Source: an uncultured Clostridia bacterium (lineage in GTDB: Bacteria; Bacillota; Clostridia; Oscillospirales; JAAYOS01). From it: a stretch of 54,390 nt of DNA. Below the pieces are notes generated by a model. It saw only the letters and a program-made list of their open reading frames with translations, did not search any database and had not been told where the DNA came from. Below are positions 48,184 through 54,390 of the stretch, piece after piece. How positions within the stretch are numbered: the stretch's first letter is position 1; each line of letters opens with the position of its first letter. The position numbers and the translations under genes were made by a program. The stretch covers positions 1 to 54,390 of the forward strand of contig CANRJS010000011.1 in NCBI GenBank assembly GCA_947631015.1, written 5' to 3'.

Positions 48184-48903
48184 CTACGGCTTGAAATAGT
48201 ATCCGACCCCCCACTTGCGGAGTATGTGTTCGGGATTTGCCGGGTCGCGCTCGAGCTTCATTCGGAGCCGCCGTATGTGCACGTCGACGGTGCGGATGTC
48301 GCCGGGATACTCGTATCCCCACACGACGTTCAGCAGATTCTCGCGGCTGTACACCCTGCCGGGATTTTTCACCATAAGCTCTATGAGGTCGTATTCCTTT
48401 GCGGTAAGCTGGACCTCCTCGTCCTCGAGGAACGCGTTGCGGGTATTCGGGTCGAGCGCTATGCGGCCCTGCACCACGCGTCCTCCGTCCTCCTCCTGCT
48501 CGGGCGGCGCGCTCTCCCGCGTCTGCGGCGCGGACGCGCCGGACGAAGCGGCGCGGCGAAGTATCGCACGGACGCGCACCTTGACCTCCATGACGTTGAA
48601 CGGCTTTGTTATATAGTCGTCCGCGCCGTACTCGAAGCCGATTATCTTGTCGGTGTCCTCGCCGCGCGCGGTGAGCATGATTATCGGCACCTTGGATATC
48701 TCTCTTATCTTCGCGCAGGCCTCGAGCCCGTCCATGACGGGCATCATCAGGTCGAGCAGGACGAGGTCTATCCCTCCTGCCCGCACGGCTTCGACCGCGG
48801 CCGCGCCGTCGTAGGCGCACTCGACCTCGTAGCCGTCGTTTTCGAGGTTGAACTTCAGCCCCTTGACGATGGTCCTCTCGTCGTCCACTACAAGTATTTT
48901 CAC
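48184..48903 (-). CDS. OmpR/PhoB-type response regulator
   Basis: This 239-residue regulator has a receiver domain (1-118) with the acidic pair in LVVDDE, phosphoacceptor Asp51 in LVLLDLMMPVMDG, Thr in PIIMLTARGED and Lys in DYITKPFN. A linker rich in Ala, Ser and Glu follows. The winged helix (about 140-239) ends RKWGVGYYFKP, and VDVHIRRLRMKLE is the recognition helix. The start is a GTG at 48903, with GGGAGGAAA upstream. It forms a two-component pair with the kinase downstream. Confidence 0.95.
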   Translation of the reverse strand: MKILVVDDERTIVKGLKFNLENDGYEVECAYDGAAAVEAVRAGGIDLVLLDLMMPVMDGLEACAKIREISKVPIIMLTARGEDTDKIIGFEYGADDYITKPFNVMEVKVRVRAILRRAASSGASAPQTRESAPPEQEEDGGRVVQGRIALDPNTRNAFLEDEEVQLTAKEYDLIELMVKNPGRVYSRENLLNVVWGYEYPGDIRTVDVHIRRLRMKLERDPANPEHILRKWGVGYYFKP

Positions 48904-48971
48904 GGTTTTCCTCCCAATATCTATGTGTATATGCGTTTCCTGTCTGCCGAAGCCGGGGCTCTGCCCGCGGC

Positions 48972-49331
48972 TCAACCGTCCGTAGTTATGTATTCGCGTA
49001 TGAAGGCATACTTCCCTTCGCCTATGCCCTTGACGCGCATTATGTCCTCCGGCGACCCGAACGGCCCCTCGGTCTCGCGGCTCTCGATTATCGCCTCCGC
49101 GAGCGACTCGCCTATTCCGCTGAGCCGCGAAAGCTCCGCCTTCGACGCGGTGTTTATGTTCACCTTCATGTCCTCCGGCACCGGCGTGGAACTCGCGGCG
49201 GCTCCGCCGCGCTCGCCCGCGACCTCGTAGCTCCCGTCCGGGACGAGCCGTGTTATGAATATCGCGGTCACGGCTATGCAGAACGCCGCCGTCGCCGCGG
49301 CTATCGCCGCGAGCGTCCGTTTGCCGCCCAT
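48972..49331 (-). CDS. ComEA-like helix-hairpin-helix protein
   Basis: This 119-residue protein has an N-terminal membrane anchor (about 7-27, AAIAAATAAFCIAVTAIFI) and a ComEA-type helix-hairpin-helix pair: INTASKAELSRLSGIGESLAEAI and the second motif IMRVKGIGEGKYAFI. ComEA binds incoming DNA in natural transformation. This protein lacks the SLBB domain of full-length ComEA, so it is a short form. GGAGGGG precedes the ATG at 49331. It is 68 bp ahead of the response regulator gene on the same strand. Confidence 0.88.
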   Translation of the reverse strand: MGGKRTLAAIAAATAAFCIAVTAIFITRLVPDGSYEVAGERGGAAASSTPVPEDMKVNINTASKAELSRLSGIGESLAEAIIESRETEGPFGSPEDIMRVKGIGEGKYAFIREYITTDG

Positions 49332-49422
49332 ATCGAACCAACCCCTCCGAAAACCCGAAATATTAAGCGAAAATAAATTTTGCGGGTTTTTCGTTTTTGA
49401 TGGTGCTTTTTTTCGCGCGCTA

Positions 49423-49431
49423 TGGTATACT
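49423..49431 (+). promoter_or_regulatory. Extended -10 promoter before the D,D-carboxypeptidase
   Basis: TGGTATACT is a TGn-extended -10 with no clear -35 at the right distance. It lies about 155 bp upstream of the gene, in the divergent gap with the ComEA-like gene. The remainder of 49332-49587 shows nothing else that I can name. Confidence 0.45.
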
Positions 49432-49587
49432 TTAATGGACGAGTTATGCTCTGCCGGCGGCAATTATCTCCCCGAGCGGGAAAAATATCCGAAGGCGCCG
49501 GCCGCATTTTTTCACGCGCTCTTTCAATTCGCGCCGGCTTATCCGCCGTCTCTATAAAGATTATACACTATTTCGGGAGTATAGACA

Positions 49588-50931
49588 ATGACAAAGATGA
49601 AATTCTTCGCCTCTTTTCTGCTGTTCTGCCTTATACTGACGTTCGCCGCGCCGCTCGCCTCGGCCATTGACGAGGTGCCGGAGATCTCCGCGAAGTCGGT
49701 CATAATCGCCGAGCCGGAGAGCGGCGAGGTGGTCTACGAAAAGAATGCGGACGACCGTTCGGACATCGCGTCGCTCACGAAGATGATGACCGCCCTCATC
49801 GTGCTCGAGGAGGCGGACATGGACTCGGTGGCGACGGTCAGCTACTCCGCGCTCGACGCGCTCGACCCGGACAGCTCTATAGCGGATCTCCGTCCCGCCG
49901 AGGAGATGCGCGTCGAGGACCTGCTGAAGTGCGTGCTCATTCAGTCCGCAAACGACGCGTGCAACGTCCTCGCGGAGCATCTGTACGGCAGCATCGAGGC
50001 GTTCGTCGCGAGAATGAACGAGCGCGCTGCGGAGCTCGGCTGCACGAACACTCACTTCATGAATACCCACGGTCTCACCGAGGATGGGCACTACTCCTCC
50101 GCCCGCGACCTCTACAAAATTGCGCTCGAAGCCTTGAAGCACCCGGAATTTCTCGAAATATGCAACACCGCGCGGGTCGAGATACCCGCGACGAACCTCC
50201 ATGACGCGCGGGTATTCCTCTCCACAAACTATCTCATCTCCACCCAGAAAGTCCCGGACTACGTCTACTACTACGCCAAGGGCATCAAGACCGGCCATAC
50301 CTCAGCGGCGGGCTACTGCCTCACCTCCACGGCGGAGAAGGACGATATTCTCTATATCTGCGTCGTCCTCGGCTCGGAGCGCGACCCGGAAACGAACCGC
50401 ATTGGCTCCTTTGACGACACACGCGCCCTCTACGAGTGGGCGTTCGACAATTTCAGCTATCAGCAGATGGTGACTAAGAGCACCGTCGTCGCGGAGATAC
50501 CGGTGTCGCTCTCGAGCGAGGTGGACTACGTCACCCTCGTCCCGAACGGCTCGATAGAAGCGCTGCTCCCGAACGACTTTGACCCCGACGAGGTGAAGCT
50601 CGACCTTCACCTCGACTATGAGGACGGCATCGAAGCGCCGGTCGAGAAGGGACAGAAGCTCGGCACCGCGTCGGTGACGTGGAACGGCAGGAGCTACGGC
50701 GAGATAGACCTTGTCGCCCTCGGCAGCGCGAGCCTCGACAAGACTCTGCTCCTCATCCAGAACGTGAAGGACTTCTTCGCGCGGCCGTGGGTGCTGTGGA
50801 TAGTCATAGCGGCAGCCGCGCTGATAGTCTTCTACATAATCTTCCTTGTTGTGATAAACTCCAAGCGCCGCCGTCGCCGCCGCTCCGCCTCCAACTACCG
50901 GGGTTCGAGCAGAAGGAGAAGAAGGTACTAA
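49588..50931 (+). CDS. D-alanyl-D-alanine carboxypeptidase (DacF/PBP5-like)
   Basis: This 447-residue penicillin-binding protein trims the terminal D-Ala of peptidoglycan stem peptides. A signal peptide covers residues 1-26 (ends PLASA). The serine-peptidase motifs are SLTK (Ser62-Lys65), SAN (120-122) and KTG (234-236). The domain after 280 is the PBP5 C-terminal beta domain. A C-terminal membrane helix (about 395-422, WVLWIVIAAAALIVFYII) is followed by an Arg-rich tail, typical of sporulation-linked DacF/DacB types. GGGAG precedes the ATG. Confidence 0.94.
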   Translation: MTKMKFFASFLLFCLILTFAAPLASAIDEVPEISAKSVIIAEPESGEVVYEKNADDRSDIASLTKMMTALIVLEEADMDSVATVSYSALDALDPDSSIADLRPAEEMRVEDLLKCVLIQSANDACNVLAEHLYGSIEAFVARMNERAAELGCTNTHFMNTHGLTEDGHYSSARDLYKIALEALKHPEFLEICNTARVEIPATNLHDARVFLSTNYLISTQKVPDYVYYYAKGIKTGHTSAAGYCLTSTAEKDDILYICVVLGSERDPETNRIGSFDDTRALYEWAFDNFSYQQMVTKSTVVAEIPVSLSSEVDYVTLVPNGSIEALLPNDFDPDEVKLDLHLDYEDGIEAPVEKGQKLGTASVTWNGRSYGEIDLVALGSASLDKTLLLIQNVKDFFARPWVLWIVIAAAALIVFYIIFLVVINSKRRRRRRSASNYRGSSRRRRRY

Positions 50932-51137
50932 CGCTTTCGCGGCGAATCGCAGGAGCGGGCTAAAGTCCGCTCCTTTACCAATTCGCCGCGAGAACACTCC
51001 GCTTCGCTCCTCGCGCCTGCGGCGCTTCGACGCACGCTCCGTGCAAAGAGTTTTTTTGCCACGTACACGCCGCGGCAAAAAAAAAAAAACGGATTTGACT
51101 CTATTCGCCGCCTGCGGCGGCGAACTCTGCGAGGCAA
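50932..51137 (-). repeat. Family B-related repeat, copy 4 (reverse orientation, rearranged)
   Basis: Read on the minus strand, it has TTCGCCGCC/GGCGGCGAA, then TCAAATCCG, a run of 13 T residues, GGCGTGTAC and GTGCGTCGAA, all of which match family B copies 1 and 2. Downstream parts differ, with AGGAGCGG/CCGCTCCT (50952-50977) near the carboxypeptidase stop, which may act as its terminator. It lacks the CCAA...TTGG hairpin of other copies. Confidence 0.65.
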
Positions 51138-51172
51138 GCCCCCGCGAAACGGAAGTTTCGCGGGGGCTTTTT
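51138..51172 (+). terminator. Terminator-like hairpin shared with 53342-53375
   Basis: CCCCCGCGAAAC with its complement, loop GGAA, followed by CTTTTTGC. The same hairpin and tail occur at 53342-53375, so it is a repeated module associated with family B. Confidence 0.8.
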
Positions 51173-51193
51173 GCACGGCAATGCAGAAAACTC

Positions 51194-51222
51194 TTGCAAG
51201 CGTTTTCTTTTTGTGGTATACT
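51194..51222 (+). promoter_or_regulatory. Promoter of the second MATE exporter gene
   Basis: TTGCAA, 17 bp and TATACT lie about 30 bp upstream of the MATE start. Confidence 0.75.
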
Positions 51223-51252
51223 GCCTCTTAGCCAAATCTTGGAGGATACGTC

Positions 51253-52647
51253 ATGAAAAGCACCAAAAGCTCCCCCGCCCTCGACCTCACGCAAGGCGAC
51301 CCGCTCCGTCAGCTCGTCTTTTTCGCTCTACCGATGCTCGTGGGCGCGGTGTTCCAGCTCATGTACAACATGGTGGACACCGTCACGCTCGGCAAGTTCG
51401 TCAGCACGTCGGCGCTCGCGTCGGTCGGCGCGACGAGCTCCACATACAGCCTCTTTACGATGGTCGCGAACGCCGTCACGAACGCTGTGTCGATACTCGT
51501 CTCGCAGTCGTGGGGCGCGCGGAACATCGCGAAAATAAAGAAGACCGTCGCGCACTCCATTTACCTCGCGCTCGCGCTGAGCGCCGTGCTCGGACTGCTC
51601 GCGTTCTTCGCGGCGCGGCCGCTCATGGAGCTGCTCGACACTCCGGCGGACATCATCGACGGGTCGGTCACCTACATCCGGATAACCTGCGGGCTCTGCG
51701 TGTCGGTGATGCTCTACAACGTCTCCTCCTCCATCCTCCGCTCCATCGGAGACAGCCGCACGCCGCTCTTCTTTCTCATACTTTGCAGTCTGCTGAATAT
51801 CGCGCTTGACCTGCTGTTCGTGCTCGCGCTCGACGCCGGCGTCGCGGGCGTCGCGTGGGCGACGGTAATATCGCAGGCGGTGTCGAGCGTGCTCTGCCTC
51901 GGCTATATGTGGCTCCGCTACCCAGACCTCCGCGTCTCCCGCGCCGACTTCCGGCCGGACGGAAAACTCCTCGGCTCCTTTGCGCGCATCTCCACGCCGA
52001 TGCTTTTGCAGAGCCTCGCGCTGAGCGTCGGTATGCTCGTCATAACGCGCGTTATAAACTCGCTCGGCTCGGACACCGTCGCGTCCTTCACGATAGGCAG
52101 CAAGGTCGAACAGCTCGTCGTCGTGGCGTTCTCGCAGTTCGCGTTTTCGTTTTCGGTATTCTCCGGGCAGAACTACGGCGCAAAGAAGTACGACCGCATC
52201 GGCTACGGCCTGAAACGCGCGGCGCTGCTGATACTCTGCCTCGTCGCGGTCGCGATGACGATAATGCTCGTGTTTGCTCCGCCGCTCGCGAACATCTTCG
52301 TCGACGCGGACGAGAGTCCGCTCGCGGTGAGCGGCGCCGTCGATATGGTCCGCACCGAGGCCTGCTTTCTCCCGGCGCTCGGGCTCATCTGGCTCTCGTC
52401 CTCCTGCCTGCGCGGGATGGGCAAGGTCGCGCCGACGGTCGTCTCGAGCATGGTCGAGCTGATAAGCAAGATAGCGCTCTCGATAGTCCTCGCGCATTTC
52501 TTCGGGGCGCGAGGCGTGTGGTTCGCTGCGCCGATAGGCTGGGTGCTCGGCATCGTCCCGAACGCGCTGTACTATTTCTTCAGCGGCTGGAAGAAGAAGG
52601 CGCTCGAGGCTGACGCGCGCGAAGCGGCGGCACAGCCGGCAACGTGA
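51253..52647 (+). CDS. MATE family exporter (second copy)
   Basis: This 464-residue membrane protein is a second MATE exporter, not closely similar to the one at 9642. The N-terminal half has VFQLMYNMVDTVTLGKFV, and ALASVGATSSTYSLF. The second half has VVVAFSQFAFSFSVFSGQNYGAKKYDRI, the family's loop, and about twelve helices in all. TTGGAGGAT lies upstream of the ATG. A GNAT acetyltransferase gene follows 26 bp later and may be co-transcribed. Substrate unknown; export of a drug or metabolite is likely. Confidence 0.93.
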   Translation: MKSTKSSPALDLTQGDPLRQLVFFALPMLVGAVFQLMYNMVDTVTLGKFVSTSALASVGATSSTYSLFTMVANAVTNAVSILVSQSWGARNIAKIKKTVAHSIYLALALSAVLGLLAFFAARPLMELLDTPADIIDGSVTYIRITCGLCVSVMLYNVSSSILRSIGDSRTPLFFLILCSLLNIALDLLFVLALDAGVAGVAWATVISQAVSSVLCLGYMWLRYPDLRVSRADFRPDGKLLGSFARISTPMLLQSLALSVGMLVITRVINSLGSDTVASFTIGSKVEQLVVVAFSQFAFSFSVFSGQNYGAKKYDRIGYGLKRAALLILCLVAVAMTIMLVFAPPLANIFVDADESPLAVSGAVDMVRTEACFLPALGLIWLSSSCLRGMGKVAPTVVSSMVELISKIALSIVLAHFFGARGVWFAAPIGWVLGIVPNALYYFFSGWKKKALEADAREAAAQPAT

Positions 52648-52673
52648 TTTTTTGAGAGACTGGGAGGCAAAGC

Positions 52674-53111
52674 ATGGTATCATTGAGACACTTCAGCGAT
52701 TCGGACGCCGCCGTCCTGTCGAAGCTCACGGGCATCGGCATACCCGAGGCAGCGGAGATTATCCGCGAATGGAACAGTCTCGAGTCCGGCGGCGGGCATT
52801 TTGAAATGTTCGCCATAACAAGCGGCGGCATTGTCGGCACCGTCTCTCTGTATCGGCTTTCGGACAGCGTCGTTTCGATAGGTCCCGAAGTCTTCCCGGA
52901 ATTTCGGAGGCGGGGATTTGCAAAGAAAGCCATGCTTCTTGCCATGGAGGCCGCCAAACGCAAAGGATATAAAATCGTGTCGCAGCAGATAAAGAGCGAC
53001 AACGCCGCAAGCATCGCTCTCCACAAAAGTCTGGGCTTCGAGACGGACGGCTACGGCTACACCAACAAAAAGGGCAGGGAGGTTTTCATCTTCCTGAAGT
53101 CCCTGCTGTGA
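52674..53111 (+). CDS. GNAT family N-acetyltransferase (second)
   Basis: This 145-residue protein has the acetyl-CoA binding pattern VFPEFRRRGFAKKAMLLAME near 72-91 and the ending NAASIALHKSLGFETDGYGY, a common GNAT C-terminus. GGGAGGCAAAGC precedes the ATG. It follows a MATE exporter gene by 26 bp, a pairing that may suggest toxin or drug handling, but the substrate cannot be read. A terminator follows. Confidence 0.87.
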   Translation: MVSLRHFSDSDAAVLSKLTGIGIPEAAEIIREWNSLESGGGHFEMFAITSGGIVGTVSLYRLSDSVVSIGPEVFPEFRRRGFAKKAMLLAMEAAKRKGYKIVSQQIKSDNAASIALHKSLGFETDGYGYTNKKGREVFIFLKSLL

Positions 53112-53157
53112 CACGCCTCGCCGTATGACCCCGTACCCCAATACCATCAAAACAACG

Positions 53158-53196
53158 GAAGGACGATACGGCGGAGCCGTATCGTCCTTCTCTTTT
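53158..53196 (+). terminator. Terminator after the MATE - GNAT pair
   Basis: A 15-bp perfect stem (GAAGGACGATACGGC and complement) with a 3-nt loop is followed by TCTTTT. Confidence 0.85.
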
Positions 53197-53199
53197 GGG

Positions 53200-53340
53200 T
53201 TTCGCGCCGATAGGCGGCTTCCGCGCCTGTTCGCGCGGTTAAATTCGGCGCACAGCGCCGAATTTGCGCAGGCGGAATTCATTTCCGCCGAGCATTTCAA
53301 TCGGAAGGGCTCCCAAACGGCGCTCTGCGCCGTTTGGGAT
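53200..53340 (+). repeat. Family B hairpin-cassette repeat, copy 3 (short form)
   Basis: It contains the fixed phrase CGCGCCTGTTCGCGCGGTTA, then the hairpins ATTCGGCGC/GCGCCGAAT, GGCGGAA/TTCCGCC with loop TTCAT, and CCAAACGGCGC/GCGCCGTTTGG. Stems differ from those in copies 1 and 2 while the flanking words (GAGCATTT, CGGAAGGG) are kept. It ends in the shared terminator-like hairpin at 53342. Confidence 0.78.
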
Positions 53341-53341
53341 T

Positions 53342-53375
53342 CCCCCGCGAAACGGAAGTTTCGCGGGGGCTTTTT
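53342..53375 (+). terminator. Terminator-like hairpin ending family B copy 3
   Basis: CCCCCGCGAAAC/GTTTCGCGGGGG with loop GGAA and CTTTTTGCC, a repeat of the hairpin at 51138-51172. Confidence 0.8.
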
Positions 53376-53453
53376 GCCATATAAAATTGAGACTCAGGAG
53401 CAAAAAATATACTGTATCATAACATTATCAATCTTACTCCCAAGGAAGTCTCT

Positions 53454-54332
53454 ATGAAAATGACAACTTTGATTCTTACAGACGAGACCATCGACGCGTT
53501 CGCTCGCGAGCTCGAGGCGAAGCACCGCAGCGTCTGCACGCGCGAAAAGTATCTGCACGACGCGCGTGAGTTCGCGCGGTTCCTCGCGGGGCGTCCCGTC
53601 TCGCCGGAGCTGACGCTTGAGTATCGGGACGCGCTCATTTCCTCCGGCTACTCGCCGTCGAGCGTGAACACGATGTTGGCGTCACTGAACGCTCTGTTCC
53701 GCTTTGTCGGGCGGGAGGACTGCCGCGCCGAGCGGACGCGCGTCCAGCGCGAGGCGTTCCGTCCCGAGGAACGCGAGCTCACCCGCGACGAATACCTCCG
53801 TCTGCTCGGCGCGGCGTCGTCCCGCGAGCGTCTCATCCTCGAGGCGATCTGCTCCACCGGCATCCGCATCTCCGAGCTCCGCTACTTCACCGTCGAGGGT
53901 GTGCAGCGCGGCGCGCTGTCCGTCACCTGCAAGGGAAAAACGCGCTCAATTCTTCTCACGCACAAGCTGAGAACTCTGTTGCTTGAGTATGCGGAGCTCA
54001 ACGGGATAACTTCCGGCGCGATCTTTCTTGACAGGAGCGGAAAGCCCGTCGGGCGCGGAACGGTCTGGGCGATGATGAAGCGCTTGGCTCGGAAAGCGGG
54101 CGTCCCGGAGGCGAAGGTGTTCCCGCACAACCTGCGGAAGCTGTTCGCGAGAATGTTCTACGAGCGGAGCCACGACATCGCGAAGCTCGCGGACGTACTC
54201 GGTCACAGCAGCGTCAACACGACGCGGATCTATATCATGACGACGGGCGCAGAACACCGTGCGATGCTGGAGGAACTCGACCTCATCCCGGACACGGAGT
54301 ACCGACCGTCGGACAGGCGGCGAACGGCATAA
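53454..54332 (+). CDS. Tyrosine recombinase/integrase
   Basis: This 292-residue protein is a complete tyrosine recombinase of XerC/XerD-like size. The N-terminal SAM-like core-binding domain spans about 8-88. The catalytic domain has Arg138 in STGIRISELR, HNLR with His225 and Arg228, His251 in VLGHSSVNTT, and nucleophile Tyr260 in TRIYIM. AAGGAAG precedes the ATG. It stands alone, between a family B repeat and a terminator. It is either a chromosomal stand-alone recombinase or the edge of a mobile element; no partner genes are in the window. Confidence 0.93.
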   Translation: MKMTTLILTDETIDAFARELEAKHRSVCTREKYLHDAREFARFLAGRPVSPELTLEYRDALISSGYSPSSVNTMLASLNALFRFVGREDCRAERTRVQREAFRPEERELTRDEYLRLLGAASSRERLILEAICSTGIRISELRYFTVEGVQRGALSVTCKGKTRSILLTHKLRTLLLEYAELNGITSGAIFLDRSGKPVGRGTVWAMMKRLARKAGVPEAKVFPHNLRKLFARMFYERSHDIAKLADVLGHSSVNTTRIYIMTTGAEHRAMLEELDLIPDTEYRPSDRRRTA

Positions 54333-54336
54333 AAAA

Positions 54337-54366
54337 GAATCGACATTATTGGTATAATGTCGATTC
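54337..54366 (+). terminator. Terminator or palindrome after the tyrosine recombinase
   Basis: A 13-bp perfect stem (GAATCGACATTAT and complement) with a 4-nt loop lies 4 bp after the stop codon. There is an A-run before it but no T-run after it. It might also be a recombinase binding site. Confidence 0.6.
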
Positions 54367-54390
54367 AAGAAGGCCGGACGGTATGCCGCG

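Overview
The window is a G+C-rich chromosomal segment (roughly 60-65 % by eye) from an endospore-forming member of the Clostridia, most like the Oscillospiraceae/Christensenellales-type gut anaerobes. The evidence is the set of sporulation genes (spoIIID, the spoIIA operon ending in sigF, spoIIP, spoVAD, spoVAE), a T-box in front of thrS, clostridial AGGAGG ribosome binding sites and a large plant-glycan utilisation gene set. No rRNA, tRNA or CRISPR array was found. The taxonomic placement is inference from gene content.

Layout. 1-3.4 kb: a long intergenic repeat (family A), then a minus-strand operon tetR - HD phosphohydrolase - GH5 glycosidase. 3.5-4.8 kb: an XRE regulator and an OB-fold-like lipoprotein. 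4.9-9.4 kb: a complete carbohydrate ABC transporter operon (ATPase, two permeases, binding protein), divergent from a MATE exporter (9.6-11 kb). 11-13.2 kb: a His/Cys-rich small lipoprotein, a truncated family A repeat and a lipoprotein with two paralogues further on. 13.4-19.2 kb: a GH120-type beta-xylosidase, divergent from an operon of GH2 beta-mannosidase, D-lyxose/D-mannose isomerase and a small unknown protein. 19.2-22.6 kb: sporulation genes spoIIID, spoIIAA-AB-sigF and an ATPase-like gene. 22.6-23.5 kb: an A+T-rich foreign patch with a MOBQ-like oriT nick motif. 23.8-30.9 kb: thrS with T-box, a GNAT acetyltransferase, Asp23 - FakA-like - RecG. 30.9-31.8 kb: the complete copy of family A. 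31.8-37.4 kb: spoIIP, a divergent PRPP synthetase with YfbR, and two membrane-anchored paralogues of the 12-kb lipoprotein. 37.4-41.3 kb: a pentose operon (FucI-like isomerase, FGGY kinase, AraD epimerase). 41.3-45.1 kb: OGG glycosylase, DUF6062, exonuclease, spoVAD-spoVAE. 45.5-50.9 kb: an operon of ComEA-like protein, two-component system and triple-GerMN lipoprotein, divergent from a D,D-carboxypeptidase. 51.2-54.4 kb: a second MATE exporter, a GNAT acetyltransferase and a tyrosine recombinase.

How the genes fit together. The glycosidases (GH5, GH120, GH2) carry no signal peptides, so oligosaccharides are probably imported by an ABC transporter and cut inside the cell. Mannose from the GH2 enzyme can be isomerised by the neighbouring lyxose/mannose isomerase, and pentoses can pass through the isomerase-kinase-epimerase operon into the pentose phosphate pathway.

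The most unusual content is not protein-coding. Two families of intergenic elements recur: family A (about 0.9 kb, a nested inverted repeat; copies at 1-675, 11622-12153 and 30863-31774) and family B (about 0.2-0.35 kb; copies at 19200-19515, 45150-45470, 50932-51137 and 53200-53340). In both, conserved flanks hold hairpins at fixed positions whose arm sequences change between copies while pairing is kept. This covariation is visible directly and suggests structured elements that I cannot assign to a known class.
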